Shown piece by piece: positions 17,259-28,090 of a DNA stretch of 64,000 nt. The translations under genes were made by a program, and so were the position numbers. Source of the stretch: Rhodospirillales bacterium 24-66-33 (GTDB lineage Bacteria; Pseudomonadota; Alphaproteobacteria; Reyranellales; Reyranellaceae); contig NCHQ01000003.1 of NCBI GenBank assembly GCA_002281855.1, forward strand, positions 186,001-250,000. The letters are read 5' to 3'. The notes beneath the pieces are model-generated. The model searched no databases. It was not told the DNA's origin and was given only the letters and a program-made list of their open reading frames with translations. Positions within the stretch are counted from its first letter, which is position 1. The number at the start of each line of letters is the position of its first letter.

Positions 17259-18188
17259 TCAGCCGTTGATGGAAGGTCCGGCCTCGTGGCCCAGCCACTC
17301 CTCGATCAGGCGGCGGGCGATGGAGTCGCGGCGCGGCATGAAGAAGGAACCGTCCTTCGGGAGATTCTCGGTGCGCAGCTCCTCGCGGCTCATCCAGCGT
17401 GCGCTTTCGAGCTCGGATTCGTTCACGCTGAAGTCCATCGACTCCGCCTCGGCATGGAAGCCGATCATCACCGACGCCGGGAACGGCCACGGCTGGGACG
17501 AGCGATAGATCACGTCCTTTACCTTGACCTTCACTTCCTCGTAGACCTCGCGGGCCACGGCATCCTCGAAGCTCTCGCCGGGCTCGACGAAGCCCGCCAG
17601 GGTGGAATGCATGCCGCGCGGGAAATGCTTGCCGCGGCCCAGCAGGCACTTGTCGCCGTGATGGACCAGCATGATCACCGCGGGATCGGTCCGCGGGAAG
17701 GTCTCGGTCTTGCAGTTGTCGTTGGTGCACATGCGCACATGGCCGCCGCGCGTCACCTTGGTGGTGGCGCCGCAGACGCCGCAATAGCGATGGCGGCGGT
17801 GCCAGTAGGTCATGCCGCGCGCATAGGCGAGGATCGACCCCTCGCGCGCGAAGAGCAGCGGGCCGACCTGCCGCAGGTCGACGAACTCGCCCAGGTCCTT
17901 CAGCGGCACGTTCTTGCCGGTGACGTCGACGGCGAAGTACGGCGTGCCCTCGACATAGCCCAGGAAGATCTGCACGTCGCTCGAATTGGCGATCGCGCGG
18001 CCCATCATGCCCTGGAGGAAGACGGCTTCGGGATTGCCGCCGGTCTTCACCAGGTTCTTCTCCGTGTCGATGGGCACGAAGCGCGCCGCCCCCGAGGAGG
18101 CGAGTTCGATCATCCGTTCATCGTTCTCGCGCTCATGGCTGGCACGGTCGATTTCGGCGCTGGAATAGGGATTTCTTGGATTTCTCAT
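17259..18188 (-). CDS. nudC: NAD(+) diphosphatase (NADH pyrophosphatase)
   Basis: A 309-residue Nudix hydrolase that splits NAD(H) to NMN(H) and AMP and may decap NAD-capped RNA. Seen: a zinc ribbon with two CxxC-like pairs (CGVCG and CTNDNC), the Nudix box GFVEPGESF...REVYEEV and the family-specific SQPWPFPAS motif. The Nudix box departs from consensus: the usual Gly in EExG is Lys (EEVKV). The ATG at 18188 (MRNPRNPYSS) is used; a longer frame adds only low-complexity sequence. It lies 43 bases downstream of the FAD/Fe-S dehydrogenase gene. Confidence 0.93.
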   Translation of the reverse strand: MRNPRNPYSSAEIDRASHERENDERMIELASSGAARFVPIDTEKNLVKTGGNPEAVFLQGMMGRAIANSSDVQIFLGYVEGTPYFAVDVTGKNVPLKDLGEFVDLRQVGPLLFAREGSILAYARGMTYWHRRHRYCGVCGATTKVTRGGHVRMCTNDNCKTETFPRTDPAVIMLVHHGDKCLLGRGKHFPRGMHSTLAGFVEPGESFEDAVAREVYEEVKVKVKDVIYRSSQPWPFPASVMIGFHAEAESMDFSVNESELESARWMSREELRTENLPKDGSFFMPRRDSIARRLIEEWLGHEAGPSING

Positions 18189-18231
18189 AGGCCGCGGACC
18201 GTGCCACAGGGCCGCCCGCGCCGCAATTGGC

Positions 18232-21159
18232 TCACGCAGCCAGCGCGCGCTCGAGCACCTGCGCCACGTGTATCGCCTGTCGGTCCGACCCGTCGGCGAT
18301 CTGGTGCCGGCACGAGGTGCCGTCGGCCACGACAAGCGTTTCGGCATCCGCCTTGCGCACCGCCGGCAGCAGCGACAGCTCGGCCATGGCGATCGAGGTC
18401 TCGTAGTGCTCGGCCTCGTAGCCGAAGCTGCCGGCCATGCCGCAGCAGCTCGACTCGATGGGCGTCACCGCGAGATCGGGCACGAGCGCGAGCACTTCCT
18501 GCACGGCGCTCATCGCGCCGAAGGCCTTCTGGTGGCAGTGGCCGTGGAGCAGCGCGTTCTTTTCCGACAGCGGCTGGAGCGCCAGTTCGAGGCGCCCGGC
18601 CTTCTTCTCGCGTGCCAGGAACTCCTCGAACAGCATGGCATGGCCGGCGACCAGTTCGGCATCCTCGCCGAGGCCCAGCGCCAGGAACTCGTCGCGCAGG
18701 GTGAACAGGCAGGATGGTTCCAGGCCGATGATCGGCACGCCCTTCTGCGCGAAGGGCCTGAGCGCGTTCAGCGTGCGCAACGCCTCTCCCCTCGCCCGCT
18801 CGACCTGGCCGGTCGCCAGATAGGTACGGCCGCAGCACAAGGCCGGCGCGCCCAGGGTCGGCCAGGCAACCGCCACGCGATGGCCGGCGGCGGTCAGTAC
18901 CCGGCGGGCGGCATGCAGGATCTCTGGCTCGAAATTGTTCGAGAAGGTGTCGGCAAAGATCACCACCGTGGCGTCGTTGTCGTCGACTTCGGTGGTCGAC
19001 AGGAACGTGTCGCCGCGCCACTGCGGCAGGCGGCGCTGCTTGGCGAAGCCCAGGTAGGACTGCACGAACCAGGCCGCGTTGAACAGCCAGGGCATGCGGC
19101 GCGCCCATGGCGCCATCGACGGCGTGCCGCCGATCAGCCGGTCGCGCCAGCTCAGGCCCTTGGCCATGCGGCGCGCCGACTTCACCTCGATCTTCATGCG
19201 CGCCATGTCGACCCCGGTCGGACAGTCGCGCTTGCAACCCTTGCAGCTCACGCAGAGATCCATCGCCGCCGCGACCGCGTCGGAGCGCAATCCCTCGGAA
19301 CCGAGCTGGCCGGACAGCGCGAGGCGCAGCGTGTTGGCCCGGCCGCGCGTCAGATGCTTCTCGTCGCGCGTCACGCGGAAGGACGGGCACATGGTACCGG
19401 CATCGAACTTCCGGCAATGCCCGTTGTTGTTGCACATCTCCGCGGCCTTCGCGAAGCCGCCGGCCAGGTCGCCGCCGGTACCGGGCGCGGTCGAGATCTC
19501 GGTGACCGGATCGGTCTGGACGTTCCACGCCGACCAGTCGAGCACCGGCTCGTACTTGAGCGACTCATATCCCGGCTTGAAGCGGAACAGCGAGCGGTCG
19601 TCCATGCGCGAGGGCCGCACGATCTTGCCGGGGTTCAGGATGTTCTCGGGATCGAACAGGTCCTTGACCGTCTCGAACGCCTTGTTGAGCCGCGGCCCGA
19701 ACTGCCACGCCACCCATTCCGAGCGCACCAGCCCGTCGCCATGCTCGCCCGAGAAGGCGCCCTTGTACTCGCGCACCAGCGCCGAGGCCTCCTCGGCGAT
19801 CGCCCGCATCTTCTCGGCGCCGTCGCGGCGCATGTCGAGAATCGGACGCACGTGCAAGGTGCCGACCGAGGCATGGGCGTACCAGGTGCCTCTGGTGCCG
19901 TGCTTGCCGAACACGTCGGTCAGGCGCTGCGTGTAATCGGCGAGATGTTCGAGCGGGACGGCGCAATCCTCGATGAAGGACACCGGCTTACCGTCGCCCT
20001 TCATCGACATCATGATGTTGAGGCCGGCCTTGCGGACTTCCCACAGTTCCGACTGCGGCTTCGGTTCCGGCATCTCCACGACACTGCCCGGCATGCCGAG
20101 ATCGGCCATCAGCTCGACCAGCCGCGCCAGATCGCGCAGCTGATCCGCGCGCTCCTCGCCCGCGAACTCGACCAGCAGGATGGCCTCGGGCTGGCCGATC
20201 AGCGCCCGCTCGATCACCGGCCGGAAGGCGGGATTGGCGCGCGCCAGCTCGATCATCGTGCGGTCGACCAGCTCCACGGCGGCCGGCTTCAGCTTCACGA
20301 TGTGCTGGGCGCTGTCCATCGCCTTGTAGAAGCTCGGGAAGTTCACGACGCCCAGCGTCTTGTGCTTCGGTAGCGGCACCAGGTTGAGCGTGAGCCGCTC
20401 GGTCACCGCCAGCGTGCCCTCGCTGCCGACCAGCAGGTGCGCGAGGTTCACCGAATTGTCGGTCGTGTAGGGCCGCTCCGACTGCGGAAAGAAGATGTCG
20501 AGATTGTAGCCGCCGACCCGGCGCAGCACGTGCGGGTACATGCGTTCGATCTCGGCGCGTTCGGCGAAGGCCAGCTCCGCCACCCTGTCCGCGATGGCGC
20601 GCACACCCGCGGGCATGTCCTCTGGCCGCGTTGAACCGAAGCGGGCGCGCTGGCCGTTCGCCAGCAGCGCGTCGATCGAGGCGACGTTGTGGACCATGTT
20701 GCCGTAGCGGATCGAGCGCGAACCGCAGGAATTGTTGCCGGCCATGCCGCCCAAGGTGCATTGCGCCGAGGTCGAGACGTCGACGGGATACCAGAGCCCG
20801 TGCGGCTTCAGCCAGGCGTTGAGATGGTCGAGCACGATGCCAGGCTGGACCGTCACCTGCCGCTTGGCCTTGTCGAAGCCCACCACCTCGCGGAGGTACT
20901 TCGAACAATCGATGACCAGCGCCTCGCCCACCGTCTGGCCGCACTGCGACGTGCCGGCGCCGCGCGGCAGGATCGCCGCCTTGGCATCGCGCGCCACGTC
21001 GACGGCGAGCGCCAGGTCGGCCTCGTCGCGCGGGATCACGACGCCCACCGGCTCGATCTGGTAGATCGACGCGTCGGTCGAATAGCGCCCGCGCGAGGCC
21101 CGGTCGAACAGGACCTCCCCCTTGAGGCTGCGCCGCAGATTCTGTTCGAGCTTGCTCAT
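18232..21159 (-). CDS. FAD- and Fe-S-binding 2-hydroxyacid dehydrogenase (YdiJ/D-lactate dehydrogenase type)
   Basis: A 975-residue fusion. Residues ~35-280 are an FAD-binding PCMH domain (LPRGAGTSQCGQTVG, MAGNNSCGSRSIRYGN). Residues ~280-530 are the FAD-oxidase C-terminal domain, including GEHGDGLVRSEW. Then come two 4Fe-4S ligand sets (CNNNGHCRKF...MCPSF and CVSCKGCKRDCP) and a cysteine-rich CCG domain (ALCCGRTYL, SSCCGMAGSFG). This architecture oxidises D-2-hydroxyacids such as D-lactate or D-2-hydroxyglutarate, or glycolate-like acids, and passes electrons to quinone. ATG 21159 is taken as start; a GTG at 21171 is an alternative. Downstream of a TctC-type binding protein and a GntR regulator, it may share their control. 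Confidence 0.88.
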   Translation of the reverse strand: MSKLEQNLRRSLKGEVLFDRASRGRYSTDASIYQIEPVGVVIPRDEADLALAVDVARDAKAAILPRGAGTSQCGQTVGEALVIDCSKYLREVVGFDKAKRQVTVQPGIVLDHLNAWLKPHGLWYPVDVSTSAQCTLGGMAGNNSCGSRSIRYGNMVHNVASIDALLANGQRARFGSTRPEDMPAGVRAIADRVAELAFAERAEIERMYPHVLRRVGGYNLDIFFPQSERPYTTDNSVNLAHLLVGSEGTLAVTERLTLNLVPLPKHKTLGVVNFPSFYKAMDSAQHIVKLKPAAVELVDRTMIELARANPAFRPVIERALIGQPEAILLVEFAGEERADQLRDLARLVELMADLGMPGSVVEMPEPKPQSELWEVRKAGLNIMMSMKGDGKPVSFIEDCAVPLEHLADYTQRLTDVFGKHGTRGTWYAHASVGTLHVRPILDMRRDGAEKMRAIAEEASALVREYKGAFSGEHGDGLVRSEWVAWQFGPRLNKAFETVKDLFDPENILNPGKIVRPSRMDDRSLFRFKPGYESLKYEPVLDWSAWNVQTDPVTEISTAPGTGGDLAGGFAKAAEMCNNNGHCRKFDAGTMCPSFRVTRDEKHLTRGRANTLRLALSGQLGSEGLRSDAVAAAMDLCVSCKGCKRDCPTGVDMARMKIEVKSARRMAKGLSWRDRLIGGTPSMAPWARRMPWLFNAAWFVQSYLGFAKQRRLPQWRGDTFLSTTEVDDNDATVVIFADTFSNNFEPEILHAARRVLTAAGHRVAVAWPTLGAPALCCGRTYLATGQVERARGEALRTLNALRPFAQKGVPIIGLEPSCLFTLRDEFLALGLGEDAELVAGHAMLFEEFLAREKKAGRLELALQPLSEKNALLHGHCHQKAFGAMSAVQEVLALVPDLAVTPIESSCCGMAGSFGYEAEHYETSIAMAELSLLPAVRKADAETLVVADGTSCRHQIADGSDRQAIHVAQVLERALAA

Positions 21160-21255
21160 ATCCGACGACACCCCATAGCGCCCTCGCCGCCCGCGTCATA
21201 CGCAGGCAGAGAGGGCGTCGTGATTGAAAGCGGGTTCATCGGAGACCCCGCATGC

Positions 21256-22245
21256 TCAGTCGAGCTTGATCCCGGCCGTCGCGACGACCTTCTGCCACTT
21301 CTCGATCTCCGCGCGGATTCGCTTGGCGAACTCGGCCGGCGACTCGCCGCCAGCCTGGGCAAGCTGGTCCTTCCAGATGGCCTGGAGCTTGGGCGCCGCG
21401 AGCGCCTTGACGATCTCGGCATACATGCGCTCGACGATCGGCTTCGGCGTGCCCTTGATCGCCCACACGCCGTACCAGGTCGAGACGATCCACGCCGGAA
21501 TGCCGATCTCGGCGGCGGTCGGCATGTCGGGGAACTCCGGCACGCGCTGGGTGGTCGCCACCGCGAGCCCGCGCAGCTTGCCCGCCTTGATCTGCTGCGC
21601 CGAGGTGCCCATGCCGTCGAACATCATGTCGGCGTTGCCGGCCAGCAGGTCCTGCATCGCCGGACCGGCGCCGCGATAGGGCACATGGACGATCTCGGTC
21701 TTGGTCTCGAGCTTGAACAGCTCTCCGGCGAGGTGGTGGGCGGTGCCCGTGCCGGGCGACGCGTAGTTCACCTTGTTCGGGTTGGCCTTCACATAGGCGA
21801 TGAATTCCTGCGCGGTCTTTACCGGGATCTTGTTCGGATTGATCGAGATGACCTGCGGCACCAGCGCGATCATGGTGATCGGCTCGAAGTTCTTCTCGAG
21901 ATCGTAGTCGAGGTTCTTGTAGACCGAGGGCGCGATCGTGTGGTGGATGGCGCCCACGAAGAACACCGAGCCGTCGGGCTTCATCTTGGCGGCCTGCGAG
22001 GCACCGACGGTGCCACCCGCGCCGCCCTTGTTGTCGACGATGATCTGGCAGCCGAGCTGCTCGCCGACCTGAGCGGCCAGCGGGCGGGCGAACACGTCGG
22101 TACCGCCGCCGGCCGGGAACGGGTTGACCCAGGTGATGGTCTGGGGTGGCCAGCCCTGCTGGGCGCGAGCCACAGCCGGAGCGGCCAGGGTGGCGGCGAG
22201 GCCGAGCTTGAGGGCGCGGCGGCGCGAAGTCTTGGTCGTCGTCAT
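21256..22245 (-). CDS. tripartite tricarboxylate transporter binding protein (Bug/TctC)
   Basis: A 329-residue periplasmic binding protein of the Bug family. It has a twin-arginine-like signal (TSRRRALKLGLAATLA, cleavage near ARAQQ) and the typical blocks ITWVNPFPAGGGTDVFAR, VDNKGGAGGTVG, YASPGTGTAHHLAGELF and HVPYRGAGPAMQDLLAG. It binds small carboxylates for TctAB-type transport, but no tctA or tctB is near, so it is an orphan receptor. The ATG overlaps the gntR stop (ATGA, 22242-22245) and follows GGGAGG, so it is cotranscribed and coupled with the regulator. Confidence 0.9.
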   Translation of the reverse strand: MTTTKTSRRRALKLGLAATLAAPAVARAQQGWPPQTITWVNPFPAGGGTDVFARPLAAQVGEQLGCQIIVDNKGGAGGTVGASQAAKMKPDGSVFFVGAIHHTIAPSVYKNLDYDLEKNFEPITMIALVPQVISINPNKIPVKTAQEFIAYVKANPNKVNYASPGTGTAHHLAGELFKLETKTEIVHVPYRGAGPAMQDLLAGNADMMFDGMGTSAQQIKAGKLRGLAVATTQRVPEFPDMPTAAEIGIPAWIVSTWYGVWAIKGTPKPIVERMYAEIVKALAAPKLQAIWKDQLAQAGGESPAEFAKRIRAEIEKWQKVVATAGIKLD

Positions 22246-22940
22246 GGCACTTTTCCTCCCTGAAGGTTCTTGTCGTCCTTGTTTTCCATTGAATCGAGGA
22301 CCGCCTGCTGCTTGGCACGCAGGTGACCCACGAGCAGGTCACGTAGCGTAGCGCCATCCCGCGCGGCAAGCGCCTCGATCATCGCGCGATGTTCGGCGAC
22401 CGCTTGGTCCCACTTGGCGGGGTTAAGGTTGGACCGGAACCTGAGGGCATGCAGCCGTGCGTTGAGCGTGCGGTAGGTCTGCTCGAGCACCGCGTTATCC
22501 GCGAGGGCATTCAGCCGGTCGTGGATCAGGCGATTGATCCTGTAATAGGCCGGCAGGTCTCGGCTGGCATGGGCGGCCTCCATTTCCGCCTGCAGCACGT
22601 TCAGACCGGCAATGTCGGCGTCCGTGACCCGCGCCACGGCGAGTTCGCCCGCCAACCCCTCGAGCGCCCCCATCACCTCGAAGGCGCCGCGCACGTCGGC
22701 GGCCGACAGCGCCACCACCTGGGCACCCCGGTTGGGCAACTGCACCAGCAGCCCGTCGGCTGCCAACATACGGAAGGCCTCGCGCAGCGGCGTGCGCGAG
22801 ACTCCAAGCTGCTCGCTGAGTTCGCGCTCGTTCAGCTTGGCGCCGGGCGGCAGCTCGCCTTCGATGATCAGGGCGCGCAGCCGTTCAGCCGCCGCCTCGG
22901 GCAGCGTCGAACGGGCAATCGGGAGGGTCGAACCATCCAT
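22242..22940 (-). CDS. GntR-family regulator, FCD (FadR/VanR) subfamily
   Basis: A 232-residue regulator. Residues ~10-75 are the winged helix (AAERLRALIIEGELPPGAKLNERELSEQLGVSRTPLREAFRML). Residues ~85-215 are an all-helical FCD effector domain, whose metal/ligand histidines are visible in NRLIHDRL and AEHRAMI. The ATG at 22940 (MDGSTLP) is preferred over an upstream in-frame ATG at 22985 that lies beyond the operator. The ligand is probably a carboxylate. It is divergent from the aminotransferase gene, and the shared gap carries a palindrome of the type bound by FCD regulators. Confidence 0.9.
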   Translation of the reverse strand: MDGSTLPIARSTLPEAAAERLRALIIEGELPPGAKLNERELSEQLGVSRTPLREAFRMLAADGLLVQLPNRGAQVVALSAADVRGAFEVMGALEGLAGELAVARVTDADIAGLNVLQAEMEAAHASRDLPAYYRINRLIHDRLNALADNAVLEQTYRTLNARLHALRFRSNLNPAKWDQAVAEHRAMIEALAARDGATLRDLLVGHLRAKQQAVLDSMENKDDKNLQGGKVP

Positions 22941-22956
22941 CTCTGGACTCACTCTG

Positions 22957-22976
22957 GCATATTGTATACAAAATGC
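22957..22976. promoter_or_regulatory. GntR-type operator palindrome
   Basis: The 20-base site GCATATTGTATACAAAATGC is an inverted repeat with 9 of 10 pairs matching. Its core TTGTATACAA is a perfect palindrome fitting the T-GT-AC-A pattern of FCD-type GntR operators. It lies 16 bases from the gntR ATG and 26 bases from the aminotransferase ATG. TATACA within it could be a -10 element for the aminotransferase promoter, so binding there would repress both directions. Confidence 0.75.
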
Positions 22977-23002
22977 AACAGCCAAGACGAGAGGAACCTC
23001 AG

Positions 23003-24199
23003 ATGCGCCTGAACTCCCACCCCGCCGGACGTCACTTCCTGCAAATTCCCGGTCCCACCAACGTCCCCGACCGCGTCCTTCGTGCGATGGATTATCCGAC
23101 GATCGATCACCGGGGTCCGGAGTTCAACGCGCTGGCCAAGAAGGTCCTTCGCTCCGTCCGGCAGGTTTTCCAGACAAAACAACCAGTTATCGTCTATCCC
23201 GCATCCGGAACCGGAGCCTGGGAAGCCGCTCTCGTGAACACCCTATCGCCCGGCGACCTGGTGCTGATGTGGGAGACCGGCCACTTCGCTTCGCTTTGGA
23301 AGAAGATGGCTGACAAGCTTGGAATCAAATCGGAATTCATGGGCGGCGACTGGCGCAAGCCGGCCGACCCTGCGGCCATCGAGAAGCGTCTGAAGGAAGA
23401 CACGGGCCACGCCATCAAGGCGGTCTGCATCGTCCACAACGAGACCTCGACCGGTGTGGTGAGCGACATTTCCGCTGTCCGGCAGGCCATCGACGCCGCC
23501 AAACACCCTGCCCTGCTGCTGGTCGACACGATTTCGTCCCTGGGCTCGATCGACTATCGCCATGACGCGTGGGGTGTCGACGTGACGGTGGCGGGCTCTC
23601 AGAAGGGCCTGATGCTGCCGCCCGGTCTCTCCTTCAACGCCGTGAGCGAGAAGGCGATCGAGGCGTCGAAGTCCTCGAAGATGGTGAAGGCGTTCTGGAA
23701 CTGGGACGAGATGCTGGCGGCCAACGCCAACGGCTGGTTCCCCTACACGCCCGCCACCAACCTGCTCTATGGCCTGAGCGAAGCTTGCGACATGCTGCTG
23801 GAGGAAGGGCTCGACGCCGTGTTCGCCCGCCACGCGCGCCATGCCGAGGCGACCCGCACCGCCGTCACCGCCTGGGGCCTCGAAATCCTGTGCAGCGATC
23901 CCAAGGCCTATTCGGGGGCGCTCACGGCGATCATGATGCCCGAAGGCCACGATGCCGACGCCTTCCGCAAGGTCGCGCTGGAGAACTTCAACATGTCTCT
24001 GGGTCAGGGCCTGACCAAGGTCGCGGGCAAGGTGTTCCGCATCGGCCATCTCGGCGACTTCAACGACCTGATGCTGATGGGCGCCCTCTCCGGCGTCGAG
24101 ATGGCGCTGGGCCTCGCTCAGGTGCCGCACAAGGCCGGCGGCGCCCAGGCCGCCCTCACCTACCTCCGCGACACCGCACCCGGCGCCCGAAAGACCTGA
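23003..24199 (+). CDS. sgaA: serine-glyoxylate aminotransferase
   Basis: A 398-residue class-V PLP aminotransferase. Seen: LQIPGPTNVPDRVLRAM at the N-terminus, YPASGTGAWEAALVN, the cofactor Asp block LLLVDTISSLGSIDYR, and the PLP lysine in VTVAGSQKGLMLPPGL. These are characteristic of bacterial serine-glyoxylate aminotransferases of the serine cycle, which make glycine and hydroxypyruvate. ATG 23003 is chosen because GAGAGGAA lies just upstream; an ATG at 22973 would overlap the operator. It is controlled, by inference, by the divergent GntR protein. It ends 21 bases from the convergent dppF-like gene. Confidence 0.88.
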   Translation: MRLNSHPAGRHFLQIPGPTNVPDRVLRAMDYPTIDHRGPEFNALAKKVLRSVRQVFQTKQPVIVYPASGTGAWEAALVNTLSPGDLVLMWETGHFASLWKKMADKLGIKSEFMGGDWRKPADPAAIEKRLKEDTGHAIKAVCIVHNETSTGVVSDISAVRQAIDAAKHPALLLVDTISSLGSIDYRHDAWGVDVTVAGSQKGLMLPPGLSFNAVSEKAIEASKSSKMVKAFWNWDEMLAANANGWFPYTPATNLLYGLSEACDMLLEEGLDAVFARHARHAEATRTAVTAWGLEILCSDPKAYSGALTAIMMPEGHDADAFRKVALENFNMSLGQGLTKVAGKVFRIGHLGDFNDLMLMGALSGVEMALGLAQVPHKAGGAQAALTYLRDTAPGARKT

Positions 24200-24220
24200 C
24201 GGAGGCGAGGCGCCGAAGCG

Positions 24221-25227
24221 CTACCCCGGGATCGAGAGTGGTCCCGGATCGCCGCCCACCGGCCGGCGCAGGCAGGCGACGTGATGGCCGGGGGCTACCT
24301 CCAGCAATGGCGGGGCGGTCACGCGGCATTGGGCGGTGGCATAGAGACAGCGCGTGTGGAAGTGGCAGCCGGGCGGCGGATTGGCCGGGCTCGGCACGTC
24401 GCCCTGGACGATCTTCTTCCTCAATCCGCGGCGCTTGGGGTCGGGCGCGGTCGCCGCCGACAGCAGGGCCTCGGTATAGGGATGTAGCGGCTGCGTGAAG
24501 AGCGTGCGCTTGTCCGCCAGCTCGACGATGCGGCCGAGATACATCACGGCGATGCGGTGGCTGATGTGCCGCATGACCGCGAGGTCATGGCTGATGAACA
24601 GGTAGGCGAGCCCGTACTCTTCCTGCAGATCGATCAGCAGGTTCAGCACCTGCGCCTGCACCGACACGTCGAGCGCCGAGACCGGCTCGTCGGCCACGAT
24701 CACGTCGGGATTGACCGACAGCGCCTTGGCGATGCCCAGCCGCTGGCGCTGGCCGCCGGAGAATTCATGGGCGTATTTGCGCATCGCCTCGGGCCGCAGG
24801 CCGACACGACGGAACAGCTGTGCCACCTGCTCATCACGTGCCGCTCCCCGGGCGATGCCGAAATTCTCCAGCGGCTCCCCCACGATCGTGCCCGAGGGCA
24901 GGCGCGGGTTCATCGAGGAGTACGGGTCCTGGAAGATCGTCTGGATACGCCGGCGATGGGTCCACATGGCGCCGGGCTTGAGGGCGGTCACGTCCTCGCC
25001 CGCCAGCACGATCTTTCCGGCGGTGGGCTCGATCAGCTTCAGCACGACCTTGCCGATCGTGGACTTGCCGCAGCCCGACTCGCCCACCAGGCCGAGCGTC
25101 TCGCCGCGGCGGATCGAGAAGGTGACGCCGTCGACGGCCCTCACCGCCCCGACCTGGCGCTGCAACAGGCCGCCCTGGATCGGGAAGTGCTTTACCAGGC
25201 CTTCGACCTGCAGGACGGGTGCGTCGC

Positions 25228-25231
<4 letters not shown>
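24221..25231 (-). CDS. dipeptide/oligopeptide ABC importer ATPase (DppF type)
   Basis: A 336-residue ATPase. Walker [12 protein letters not shown]-loop [11 protein letters not shown], signature [14 protein letters not shown], Walker [13 protein letters not shown] and switch histidine [10 protein letters not shown] are all present. The C-terminal oligopeptide/dipeptide extension has the [14 protein letters not shown] cysteine cluster, which in this family can hold an iron-sulfur centre. The ATG at 25231 overlaps the upstream DppD-type gene by 4 bases. It is the last gene of a seven-gene operon. Confidence 0.92.
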
Positions 25232-26237
<1,006 letters not shown>

Positions 26238-26241
<4 letters not shown>

Positions 26242-27110
26242 AGGCGCCTCGCCAGGCGGGGATCGAGCCGGTCGCGCAGGCCATCGCCCAGGAGGTTCAC
26301 CGCCAGCACGGTGACGGCAAGGAAGCCGCCCGGGATCAGGACGATCCAGGGTGCGATCTGGAAGAAGTTGCGGCCCTGCGCGATGATGTTGCCCCAGCTT
26401 GGCACCTCCGGCGGCACGCCCGCACCGAGGAAGCTCAGGCTCGCCTCGATCAGCATGGCAGAGGCACACACATAGGTCGACTGGACGATCAGCGGCGCAA
26501 GGGTGTTCGGCAGGATGTGGCGCGTCAGCAGCTTCCAGTTTTTCGTGCCGCCGGCGATGGCGCTCTCGATGTAGGGCTGGGAGCGAATCGACAGCACCAC
26601 GGCACGCACCACGCGCACGATGCGGGGCACCTCCGGAATGACGATGGCCACGATCACGATGCCGAGGCCCGGCCGCGAGAGCGTGATCAGCGCGATGGCG
26701 AGCAGGATCGACGGGATGGCCATGAGGCCGTCCATGACGCGCATCACCACGCCGTCGACGCGGCGGAAGTAGCCGCAGGCCAGCCCCAGCGCGAGGCCGA
26801 GCACACTTGAGATGACGGCGACCGAGAGACCGACGATCAGCGAGATGCGCGCGCCGTAGACAGTGCGCGAGAAGACGTCGCGGCCGAACTGGTCGGTTCC
26901 GAACCACCAGCGCTCCGAGGGCGGGCGCAGCCGGTTGACCGGTACGATCTTGAGCGGGTCGCTGGTCGCGATCCACGGCGCGAAAATCGCTATCACCAGC
27001 AGGACGGCGAGCAGCACGGCGCCGATCGCAATGGTGGGATTGCGCCGCACCGCCGTCCAGAGTGAGAAACGGCGGATGTCGGGGGCGAGGTCTTCGGCGG
27101 TCACGGCCAT
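26238..27110 (-). CDS. dipeptide/oligopeptide ABC importer permease (DppC type)
   Basis: A 290-residue inner-membrane permease. It has the OppC-like N-terminal extension with a first helix ([21 protein letters not shown]), the [15 protein letters not shown] motif typical of DppC/OppC, and the EAA loop [19 protein letters not shown]. About six helices in all. It lies 3 bases downstream of the dppB-like gene and overlaps the dppD-like gene by 4 bases. Confidence 0.92.
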
Positions 27111-27113
27111 GGT

Positions 27114-28055
27114 TCAGTACCGGATCCGTGAATCGAGAAAGGCGTAGGATATGTCGATGACGAGGTTCACCAGCACCTTGGCGCCGGCGAACACCAGAAT
27201 CAGCCCCTGCACCACTGGATAGTCCCGCTTCAGCACGGCATCGACAGTGAGGCGGCCGAGCCCCGGGATGTTGAAGACCGTCTCGGTGATCACGACGCCG
27301 GAGATCAGCAGCGCGATGCCGATGCCGATCACCGTGACGATCGGCACCGCGGCATTCTTCAGCGCGTGCAGCAGCAGCACGCGGTCCGTCGCGAGGCCTT
27401 TGGAGTTGGCAGTCCGGATATAGTCCTGGGCAAGCACTTCCAGCATCGAGGCGCGCGTGATGCGGGCGATCAGCGCCATGTAGGTGACCCCGAGCGCCAC
27501 CGACGGCAGGATCAGGCTCTCGACGAAGGGCCAGAAGCCCTCGCGGATCGGCGCATAACCCTGCACCGGCAGCAGCCTCCACTGAACGGCGAAGAAATAG
27601 ATGAGGATGTAGGCCAGCACGAAGACCGGCATGGCGAAGCCCAGTACGGCAAAGCCCATGACCAGCCGGTCGACGAGCTTGCGCGCCTTCCAGGCCGCCA
27701 CCACGCCGATGGGAACGGCGAGCGCCACCGCCACGAACAGCGTCGAGAGCGTGAGCGCCAGCGTTGGCTCCAGCCGCTGGGCGATCAGCCGCGTCACCGG
27801 CAGGTTGGAGAAGATCGAGATACCGAGATCGCCCTGCAGCAACTGCAGGCTCCAGATCGCGAACTGCTCCAGCACGGGCCGGTCGAGGCCGAGCTTCATG
27901 CGGACCTGCGCGATGGCCTCGGCGGTCGCGTCCTCGCCCGCGATGATCGCCGCGGGATCCCCGGGCGCGAAGCGGATCAGAAAGAAGACGAAGATCGCCA
28001 CCACCGCCATGACCGGCAGGGTGGCGAACAGGCGACGCACGATGTACGCGGTCAT
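27114..28055 (-). CDS. dipeptide/oligopeptide ABC importer permease (DppB type)
   Basis: A 313-residue inner-membrane permease of the DppB/OppB group. It starts with the typical [19 protein letters not shown] helix, then [15 protein letters not shown], about six helices and the EAA loop [21 protein letters not shown]. The ATG at 28055 matches the family's N-terminus; the longer open frame upstream is antisense to nothing but lies across the binding-protein gene's end and was discarded. It follows the binding-protein gene by 35 bases. Confidence 0.92.
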   Translation of the reverse strand: MTAYIVRRLFATLPVMAVVAIFVFFLIRFAPGDPAAIIAGEDATAEAIAQVRMKLGLDRPVLEQFAIWSLQLLQGDLGISIFSNLPVTRLIAQRLEPTLALTLSTLFVAVALAVPIGVVAAWKARKLVDRLVMGFAVLGFAMPVFVLAYILIYFFAVQWRLLPVQGYAPIREGFWPFVESLILPSVALGVTYMALIARITRASMLEVLAQDYIRTANSKGLATDRVLLLHALKNAAVPIVTVIGIGIALLISGVVITETVFNIPGLGRLTVDAVLKRDYPVVQGLILVFAGAKVLVNLVIDISYAFLDSRIRY

Positions 28056-28090
28056 GCGGTCGGCGCGTCGCCCGTTGCGCGGTCGGTCAT

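Noticed and set aside
26242..27582. Extension of the DppD-type frame to 27582
   Set aside because: The added part is a shadow of the permease genes; the GTG at 26241 overlaps the permease stop and gives the normal N-terminus.
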